Assembly (NCBI GenBank): GCA_964502465.1
Contig: CAZCWX010000600.1
Span: forward strand, 1 to 37,551
Reading direction: 5' to 3'
Length of the DNA: 37,551 bases
Source: CAZCWX01 sp964502465
GTDB taxonomy: Bacteria > Desulfobacterota > Binatia > Bin18
Shown: piece by piece, positions 32,400-37,551 of the stretch
How positions within the stretch are numbered: position 1 is the stretch's first letter
Layout: every line of letters starts with the position of its first letter
Made by a program: the position numbers and the translations under genes
Notes under the pieces: model-generated
Database searches by the model: none
What the model was told of the DNA's origin: nothing
The model's input: the letters and a program-made list of their open reading frames with translations, nothing else

Positions 32400-34382
32400 T
32401 TAAAACGAAACTTTCATACCAGCAAGATAGTTGAGGGGAGGAGAACGGAAGCCAAGGACTTCCTGGTAGTTGCGATCAAAAAGGTTTTCAATCTTGCCAT
32501 AAATCGTGAGGTGAACAGATGGCGAGAAAATTGAGGGAAAGGAATATGACACCGCCAGGTTTGTCCGAGCGTACATGGGGTTCGTGCGAAACCCCTGCAA
32601 TGGATCAACATCATCGCGGTCTCCTATAACCTGCAGATTAAGGTTGAGATTCAGCAGGTCATCAACGCTGCGCAATCCCCGACGTTGATAATTGACAATC
32701 AACGAACCTTGCCGCGAGGGACGACGTAGCAGCGGCTCTGTGCTGTCAAAATCGAGAAAAGTGAAATTGCCACTCAGCGTTAATCCAGGCAGCAGGCGCA
32801 GCACCGGAATAACCTCTACCCCCTGCACGTCCACCCGCCTGAGGTTTTGTGCCTGAAAGGTAAAGGTGTCTGGATCAATGAGGACCGCCTCGATTAAGCC
32901 TTTCACTCTGCGCGTGAAGTACGTAACCTCTAGAGAGAAACGCTGGCCCCACAATGTCTGCTCAAACCCAATATCCCACTCGCTGCTCCGCTCAGGGTCG
33001 AGAGTCGGATTGCCAAAGTTAGGGAAAAACAACTCATTAAAATTGGGAGCACGAAACCCTTCAGCATATCCACCTTTGAGCTTGGTGCCGGTGCGAGGAA
33101 TGAAATAGGCAAGCGACCAGGCAGGAGTGACCTGGGTACCAAAATCTTCGTTATCGTCCACCCGAAAGCCGCCCACGAGGAACAGGCGTTCATTCAATAG
33201 CCGCAACTGCTCTTGGAGATAGTAGGCAAAATTATTACGGCTTTTGTCGTACGCTGAAGGACCAAAACTTGAGTTGGACTGAACATCAGCAGACTTCTCC
33301 TCAAACTCAAAGCCAAATGTCGTAATGCTCAGTTCACGCCATAAGTAATTGCCTTGAAACTCGCCTGTAGTGATCTCAACCGGGATGCGTGAAATCGTAA
33401 AACTCTTATCAAACTGATCTGGTTCATCGAAGAACCGCTGGTTATCTTTTACATAAGCACCGGCAACTCGGTAGCTGAAGACATCCGCAAGGGTATGCTC
33501 CCATTCCCCTTTCCAGAGGATGAAGTCAGTCAACTGGCGGGCATTTGGATCGAGGACGCCAAGATAGTTTTTGTTATTGACCAAACCAATTTCTGCGCTG
33601 GTATAACGAAAAAACCCCCGTAACGAGCCTTGCGAGATGGGAGTAATATCCAGACGCAAGTTTGTCGAAAAATTATGGTACCCATCATTAAATTTGCGGA
33701 ATCCAGCGGTATCGATGTACGCCGCTGCACCAGAGAAACTAGCGATCCCATGAGCACCAGAGAACGTCAACGCCTCACGGTGAGTCGAGCCGTTGCCCCC
33801 TTCAGCCGAGATACTCGCGGTCGGTTTTCCCTCACCCTTTTTCGTCATGATATTAATAACGCCGCCAATCGCCTGTGAACCGTACAGGGTCCCACCACTC
33901 CCTCGTAACACCTCAATGCGGGCAATATTCTCCGTTGTCAGATTACTGAAATCAAACGACCCGAGAGTCGGGCTGTTCACCTCAATACCGTCGATCAACA
34001 CCAGGGTTTGATCAGACTCAGCCCCACGGATAAAAACACTGGTCACGGTCCCACGAGAGCCAGTCTGAGCCACATCGAGGCCGGGAACGGTACGCAACAC
34101 CTCCGCCACCGTCTCAGCCTGCTGTTCGCGAATATCCTCTGCTGTCACAACGGTGACGGAGGTCGTCGTCTCTTTCAGTGGGGTCTCGGTACGCGTTGCG
34201 GTCACGACAACAGGCTCAAGTTGAGAAACCGGGAGTTGTGTCTGCTGCGATTGAGGAACAACTGGGGTAGGAGAGGAGACTTGCGATGGTTGCTGAAGCG
34301 TCTGCTCTTGCTCGGCCAGGAGAGAACAGGGGATGCCAAGGATGAAAGCGAAACTCAGTACTGACCACCAGACCCTACGCAT
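32400..34382 (-). CDS. btuB: TonB-dependent outer-membrane receptor, BtuB type (cobalamin)
   Basis: 660 residues from the ATG at 34382. A signal peptide (about 1-24, MRRVWW then a hydrophobic core) is followed by a Pro/Gln-rich stretch, the TonB box EPVVVTATRTE (56-66), a plug domain (about 66-185: IRGAESDQTLVLIDGIEVNSP, IEVLRGSGGTLYGSQAIGGVINIMTKKG) and a 22-strand barrel ending in the C-terminal Phe of YLAGMKVSF. The frame extends upstream to 34460, but the internal ATG opens the signal peptide. The gene lies directly behind a cobalamin riboswitch and terminator, which strongly supports corrinoid import. With btuFCD nearby it completes the outer and inner membrane steps; TonB-ExbBD are not in the window. 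Confidence 0.93.
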   Translation of the reverse strand: MRRVWWSVLSFAFILGIPCSLLAEQEQTLQQPSQVSSPTPVVPQSQQTQLPVSQLEPVVVTATRTETPLKETTTSVTVVTAEDIREQQAETVAEVLRTVPGLDVAQTGSRGTVTSVFIRGAESDQTLVLIDGIEVNSPTLGSFDFSNLTTENIARIEVLRGSGGTLYGSQAIGGVINIMTKKGEGKPTASISAEGGNGSTHREALTFSGAHGIASFSGAAAYIDTAGFRKFNDGYHNFSTNLRLDITPISQGSLRGFFRYTSAEIGLVNNKNYLGVLDPNARQLTDFILWKGEWEHTLADVFSYRVAGAYVKDNQRFFDEPDQFDKSFTISRIPVEITTGEFQGNYLWRELSITTFGFEFEEKSADVQSNSSFGPSAYDKSRNNFAYYLQEQLRLLNERLFLVGGFRVDDNEDFGTQVTPAWSLAYFIPRTGTKLKGGYAEGFRAPNFNELFFPNFGNPTLDPERSSEWDIGFEQTLWGQRFSLEVTYFTRRVKGLIEAVLIDPDTFTFQAQNLRRVDVQGVEVIPVLRLLPGLTLSGNFTFLDFDSTEPLLRRPSRQGSLIVNYQRRGLRSVDDLLNLNLNLQVIGDRDDVDPLQGFRTNPMYARTNLAVSYSFPSIFSPSVHLTIYGKIENLFDRNYQEVLGFRSPPLNYLAGMKVSF

Positions 34383-34503
34383 CGGAGCACATTCCCTTCT
34401 TGCGCGGATCGAGGTAACGTCCTGTCTACGGGGAAAGTGAGACAGGAGCAAATTCAACAAGAGCAGCCGACAAAACCCAAGTCGGAGGCAATGACCCGCG
34501 CAT

Positions 34504-34539
34504 AAAAACGCCCCGGCTTGTCAGGGAGAATCCGGGGCG
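34504..34539 (-). terminator. Intrinsic terminator of the cobalamin riboswitch expression platform
   Basis: Minus strand: CGCCCCGG (34532-34539) pairs over 8 bp with CCGGGGCG (34509-34516) around a 15-nt loop, followed by five Ts (34504-34508). It lies between the aptamer and btuB, so B12 binding would be expected to favour it and stop transcription before btuB. Confidence 0.85.
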
Positions 34540-34599
34540 CAAAGGAATGGCTCACATCAGCGCTCAGGCCCTCCCCGCGGAAGGCTGTCTGGCAATCAC

Positions 34600-34765
34600 T
34601 GATGGGGCAGGTCTCCTGGCTTGGGGATCTTCCTACTTGCCGCGCCTTCCCAGACGAACCAGTGGCATATGCGGCTTTCGTCCTCCCTCACAGTTGCGGG
34701 GCAGCGGGGGATTCACACCCCCTTCCCTCTTCGCCCGCTTACGCGGGACCCAACCAGAGTAACGG
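34600..34765 (-). ncRNA. Cobalamin (B12) riboswitch upstream of btuB
   Basis: Read on the minus strand, the aptamer shows the conserved core in order: GGGAA, then GGTGTGAATC, then GCTGCCCCGCAACTGT, a variable region, CCACTGG, TGGGAAGGC, and the B12 box AGCCAGGAGACCTGCC (34606-34621). Bounds are approximate. Between aptamer and terminator, CATCAG and CTGATG arms could form an alternative (antiterminator) pairing. It controls btuB in cis. Confidence 0.95.
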
Positions 34766-34771
34766 ACGGTT

Positions 34772-34800
34772 TAATTACGAAGGGAAAAACGATTTGTCAA
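34772..34800 (-). promoter_or_regulatory. Probable promoter of the riboswitch-btuB transcript
   Basis: Minus strand -35 TTGACA (34795-34800), a 17-bp spacer, and an AT-rich -10 region TAATTA (34772-34777), lying just upstream of the aptamer. The -10 match is weak, the -35 perfect. Confidence 0.5.
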
Positions 34801-34817
34801 GCCGGGACCAAGAGAGG

Positions 34818-34916
34818 GTACTGTCCTAATTCGACATCCAGTGTCCTAATTTGCCAGCGTAAGTATCTGTGTTTCCTTTTGCGAAGAATAGAGCAGTGTC
34901 CTAATTCGGACAGTAC
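34818..34916. repeat. 99-bp element with 9-bp terminal inverted repeats and internal direct repeats
   Basis: The ends are GTACTGTCC (34818-34826) and GGACAGTAC (34908-34916), perfect inverted repeats. TGTCCTAATT occurs three times in direct orientation (34822-34831, 34842-34851, 34897-34906), twice preceded by CAG. There is no coding capacity. It could be a MITE or the remnant of an insertion-sequence end, between the btuB promoter and the next gene. Confidence 0.55.
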
Positions 34917-34929
34917 TCAAGAGAGGCTT

Positions 34930-35433
34930 TTATGGCTTCGCGTTCTGCTCGGAGGATGAGAGAGGGGCACCGAGGGGCTGGGTCGATACGCGTTTCAACA
35001 AAATATACGGGTCTCCGCCACTGCCAGGCGCGCTGGTAATCCCACTAATGCCATATTGAAACCCCAGCAGTGTCCCCGTAAACCACAGATTTTCTCCCTT
35101 TTCAGGCAGATCTTTGACCAGTTCTTGATCAGGATAGAGCAGCAGGACGGCATCGAGGATGTTGGCCTTGAGCGACAGTGAGCCATTCCCAATGATCCGC
35201 GTGGGAACCATAGTGATCCCATAGAATTCAAAATATTCGACTGCCCCGGTTTTATAATCACGGCGAAAGAATTGTTTCTTATAGGAAAAGCGGCGAAAAT
35301 AGCCGGTAACAGAGATTTCCTGACCAACCTTCTGCTGGTACAAAAAATTGACAAAAGCATCGGCCCAAGTGAGTTCGCTCAAGAGCAGAACGAACATCAC
35401 CATGCTTCCTCGAATGGCCCACAGCAATGGCAT
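34930..35433 (-). CDS. Exported protein of unknown function
   Basis: 167 residues, no family recognised. The N-terminus has a signal peptide (MPLLWAIRGSMVMFVLLLSELTWADA, cleavage likely after WADA near residue 25). The mature part is mixed beta-rich with alternating hydrophobics (VTGYFRRFSYKKQFF, EYFEFYGITMVPTRII, LWFTGTLLGFQYGISG), suggesting a small beta-barrel or OB-like fold (inference). There are no catalytic motifs or cysteines. AAGGA lies 8 nt before the ATG. It is divergent from the HExxH gene, with 135 bp between starts; whether they work together is not known. Confidence 0.65.
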   Translation of the reverse strand: MPLLWAIRGSMVMFVLLLSELTWADAFVNFLYQQKVGQEISVTGYFRRFSYKKQFFRRDYKTGAVEYFEFYGITMVPTRIIGNGSLSLKANILDAVLLLYPDQELVKDLPEKGENLWFTGTLLGFQYGISGITSAPGSGGDPYILLKRVSTQPLGAPLSSSEQNAKP

Positions 35434-35568
35434 CGGATTGGTCCTTGCTCTCTAGAATTCGCAGGCGCAGTCTACGCCATTTTTACTACGAAGAAAAGGA
35501 TTCAGTCGGAGAAACTCTTGCTGTTTTTGTGCGTTCAGCACACAATAGCCTCTGACGAGATCAAGACG

Positions 35569-36180
35569 ATGCGGAACTGGCGTTCTCGGCTCACCCCCTT
35601 CCAGCAACGAATCTACGATCGCAGCGCGTCGATCGCGTCGATTCAGCTCGTCCCTCCTTCCGCACTACTCGAAGCGACTCGGGTATTGCAGGATGCCCTC
35701 GCTGCCGACGATCATCCACAAGTCGAGGCGCTGGCGCAAACTATCGCGAACCACATTTGCTGGCAGTTGAGCGTACGAACAGTGGGGGTGCAGGTCCAAG
35801 GGGTGCGTCCTTCCAACCGGCGTGGAGAACTACACGGTCTGTATACCCACTACGGCAGCGCGAACCGTACCAACTCAATTCAGGTGTGGATGCGGACAGC
35901 GAAGCGAGGCCAGGTTGTAGCATTCCGCACGTTCCTGCGTACCCTGCTCCATGAGGTCTGCCATCATCTCGACTACGCGTATTTTCATTTGCGCGAGTCG
36001 TACCACACGGAAGGGTTCTTTCAACGTGAGTCGAGTCTGTTCCACGCCATTGTTCAACAGAAAGAACCAAAAAGAGAAGGGCAAAAACCGCCCCAGTCGC
36101 TCTCCGCGATGGTACGCGAAGTTTTAGCGCAACGGGGGCAGGGAAACGGCAAAGCCGAGGACACAGAGAGAGGGGAGTAG
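35569..36180 (+). CDS. Putative zinc-dependent HExxH protein of unknown family
   Basis: 203 residues from the ATG at 35569; the frame is open further upstream, but that part overlaps the divergent gene. The C-terminal half has a clear metalloprotease-type motif LLHEVCHHLDY (His128, Glu129, His132) followed by acidic candidates for the third ligand (Glu149 in YHTEGFFQRES, Glu154) and His159. Before it, RRGELHGLYTHYG and NSIQVWMRT resemble the antiparallel strands that precede the active helix in gluzincin-like folds. There is no signal peptide, so it would be cytosolic. The Shine-Dalgarno is weak (ACGAGA). No family name is recognised; peptidase activity is inferred from the motif only. Confidence 0.7.
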   Translation: MRNWRSRLTPFQQRIYDRSASIASIQLVPPSALLEATRVLQDALAADDHPQVEALAQTIANHICWQLSVRTVGVQVQGVRPSNRRGELHGLYTHYGSANRTNSIQVWMRTAKRGQVVAFRTFLRTLLHEVCHHLDYAYFHLRESYHTEGFFQRESSLFHAIVQQKEPKREGQKPPQSLSAMVREVLAQRGQGNGKAEDTERGE

Positions 36181-36517
36181 TCTAATAGTCCGTCTTGTTG
36201 ATTTTCAGGGGTAGAGAGGGGAGGCGTCATTCCCGTCCTTCGGCTACGCTCAGGACAGGCTCCGGCGGGAATCCAGGAATCCGCACAAATTCTGGACATG
36301 AGCCGCGTCTCTTTCCTGCAGCATGAAAAAACCTTAATCGCCGGGTGCGGTTACTGGTCTTCGATCCACAAACGGAGGTCATTCGCCAATGGATACCGCT
36401 CGCCGGAGATGCGTCAAGATACAGAATTCGCAGTCGCATAATGCCAAAGCGCACCAAGACATCCCCTTTCAGTTTTTCCCGAACCGCAACGTGGCGGCGA
36501 TGCGGTGGCGCGCCAGG
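36181..36517. repeat. Non-coding stretch with a dispersed palindromic repeat (36229-36272)
   Basis: 337 bp without a convincing gene. It contains ATTCCCG ... CGGGAAT (36229-36235 and 36266-36272) enclosing GTCCT ... AGGAC around TCGGCTACGCTC. This is the kind of palindromic intergenic repeat that generates spurious peptides such as PERSRR and VLSVAEG in many environmental genomes. The remainder (about 36330-36500) has an open plus frame reading RVRLLVFDPQTEVIRQW without a good start, perhaps a gene remnant; not recognised. Confidence 0.5.
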
Positions 36518-36916
36518 TTAGCCGCCTTTCAGTAGCTTCACATGCGGATAGTCGAGAATCTTACTATCTGCTGTTAATAGCGAACAGTCATATACTCGCG
36601 CGGTTGCTACTATGATCTGATCCGCTGGATCGCGGTGAAAGGAGCCAGGCAGTTGAGTAGACTCCACCGCAATACGAGGGGTCAGGGGTAGCAATTGCAT
36701 TCCCGGATAAGCCAGGGCTTGATCGATCCACTCGGCGACAGAGCACGGTAAAGCCAACCTGTGATATTCGACCAACTTTGCTACCTCCCAACACGAAATC
36801 GCACTCACGCCCAGTCCTTGCTCCTCGTGCTCTTGAATCCAGGCTTTCTGTCGTTGCGTCAGTTGTGGATCTTCATGAATCCACCAGACCCAAATGTGGG
36901 TATCCAGGACGATCAT
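36518..36916 (-). CDS. vapC: PIN-domain ribonuclease toxin, VapC family
   Basis: 132 residues, a single PIN domain. Acidic metal ligands are visible: Asp5 (VLDTHIW), Glu44 (SCWEVAK), Asp96/Asp99 (FHRDPADQIIVATA) and Asp117 (LLTADSKI). This subgroup usually cleaves tRNA or rRNA; the target is unknown here. I choose the ATG at 36916 because it overlaps the antitoxin stop in an ATGA, the usual coupling, and starts exactly at MIVLDTH; an upstream in-frame ATG at 36931 is less likely. Confidence 0.9.
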   Translation of the reverse strand: MIVLDTHIWVWWIHEDPQLTQRQKAWIQEHEEQGLGVSAISCWEVAKLVEYHRLALPCSVAEWIDQALAYPGMQLLPLTPRIAVESTQLPGSFHRDPADQIIVATARVYDCSLLTADSKILDYPHVKLLKGG

Positions 36917-37128
36917 TGCAGCGCTACCCAATCTTCTTCGGCAACTGGGTCCGTAGGATTGACATACTGGATTGGTTTTCCATGCAACGGATAGCGCTCC
37001 TGCCCACTCCGCTTTTGTGCCCGCGGTAAGATAAGCACCTCTACCGCATCGCCTGCGTGAAAAGGCAAATTCGTCAGCGTCAGGGTTCCATCCTTGGCTA
37101 CCGTCGTTTCTATGCGATGTACGTTCAT
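36913..37128 (-). CDS. vapB: VapB-type antitoxin
   Basis: 71 residues from the ATG at 37128, which has GAGAGG about 7 nt upstream. The N-terminal part IETTVAKDGTLTLTNLPFHAGDAVEVLILPR (about 5-35) is an AbrB-like or DUF2281-like DNA-binding swapped-hairpin motif, and the C-terminal tail GKPIQYVNPTDPVAEEDWVALQ would wrap the toxin. Its stop overlaps the vapC start. The frame is open to 37170, but that extension crosses the promoter -10. Confidence 0.82.
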   Translation of the reverse strand: MNVHRIETTVAKDGTLTLTNLPFHAGDAVEVLILPRAQKRSGQERYPLHGKPIQYVNPTDPVAEEDWVALQ

Positions 37129-37158
37129 ACAGAGCCTCTCCAGAATCATTCTGCTCCG

Positions 37159-37164
37159 ATTATA
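37159..37164 (-). promoter_or_regulatory. -10 box of the vapBC promoter
   Basis: A perfect TATAAT on the minus strand, 30 nt before the vapB ATG. The expected -35 position (about 37182-37187) has only CTGGCG. The intron 3' boundary lies about 8 nt further upstream. Confidence 0.55.
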
Positions 37165-37194
37165 AACCAAAGCCTAGAGAGCGCCAGGCGGCTA

Positions 37195-37551
37195 ATCGGG
37201 ATAGGGGGAAGCCTCACGGCTCCTCCCCTCCCACACCACCGTCCATACGGCTCACGTATACGGCGGTTCGGTAGCGTGAGCAAGGCGTTCTCCTCCAGCT
37301 CTCCGACTCCCCTCTCAAGCCCGGTCGGGCCTGGGAACCCACAGGCCAGAGGAACTTCCCGTTGCTACCGTTCAGGCCTTCCCGCTGCTCCCGCAGCGGT
37401 ACTATGCCTTCTGCTGACTCCGCGTGCGCTGTCGAGGCGATTGCTCCCCTCTTAGTCCGTTTCCGTGGCACGCCACTTCCCAGGACTCACACGAGGCCTC
37501 CCGTGGTCAGTCGTACTCCCGTCGGTGCCTAGACGCCGGATTTATCAAGTA
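37195..37551 (-). mobile_element. Group II intron, 3' portion (domain V/VI), running off the right edge
   Basis: On the minus strand, 37235-37267 folds as a 33-nt domain V-like hairpin: ACCGCCGT pairs with ACGGTGGT, then ATACG/CGTAT with a GG bulge and a short TGAGC loop. Next comes a domain VI-like helix (GGGAGGGG ... CCCCTATCCC) with an unpaired A in CTATCC as branch-point candidate, and a boundary near CCCGAT at 37195. The CGC in the lower stem and the compact size suggest group IIC (inference). The 280 bp before it resembles the intron leader normally found ahead of the reverse transcriptase gene (GTCAGCAGAAGGCATAGTAC), yet no reverse transcriptase frame lies between, so the ORF may be deleted. 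Confidence 0.68.

Noticed and set aside
35272..35568. N-terminal extension of the HExxH protein
   Set aside because: The first part overlaps the signal-peptide gene on the other strand and the rest looks like intergenic sequence without a start signal.
36227..36457. 76-aa open frame ending in PEPVLSVAEGRE
   Set aside because: Most of it is the translated palindromic repeat; no start signal or family likeness.
36510..37195. vapBC as an integron gene cassette with attC sites
   Set aside because: The flanking GTTAGCC and GGCTAAT do not fit the attC core consensus and no integron integrase is present.
37214..37471. 85-aa frame in the intron as a protein gene
   Set aside because: It spans domain V and the leader-like RNA; coding appearance is explained by intron RNA structure.

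Overview
The window comes from the chromosome of a Gram-negative, probably deltaproteobacteria-like bacterium (Desulfobacterota / Binatota / Tectomicrobia range; this is an inference from gene content and order, no marker was searched). An outer membrane is implied by lptF-lptG, a TonB-dependent receptor and exported proteins. Most genes are on the minus strand.

Left part (1-10.8 kb), housekeeping: a partial tRNA-Tyr and a tRNA-Thr downstream of rlmB; the LPS-export permeases lptF-lptG, divergent from rlmB with overlapping start codons; tRNA-Val - tRNA-Asp - rplM - rpsI; the proteostasis operon tig-clpP-clpX-lon; and a five-tRNA cluster (Pro-Arg-His-Lys-Leu) ending just before tig.

Middle (10.85-27.2 kb), energy and Fe-S metabolism: an eleven-gene complex I cluster nuoA-B-C-D-H-I-J-K-L-M-N with no nuoE, nuoF or nuoG. 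Upstream of it, in the same direction, are a second nuoB-like gene, a sufT-like gene, an Rrf2 regulator, and then iscS - mrp - DUF971 gene - mrp. The iscS promoter and the promoter before the second nuoB share an exact 16-bp block containing the -35 box. At iscS this block adjoins an IscR-like inverted repeat. The simplest reading is a Rrf2-controlled iron-sulfur assembly island placed to mature complex I. This is the most interesting system here.

Right part (27.2-34.8 kb), cobalamin uptake: an ABC importer (btuF-btuC-btuD type), an SLC13-type anion transporter, a small ribbon-helix-helix protein, and a BtuB-type receptor behind a cobalamin riboswitch with an intrinsic terminator.

Right end (34.8-37.55 kb), accessory DNA: a roughly 100-bp element with terminal inverted repeats, an unknown exported protein, an orphan HExxH protein, a dispersed palindromic repeat, a VapBC-type toxin-antitoxin pair, and the 3' end of a group II intron running off the right edge.
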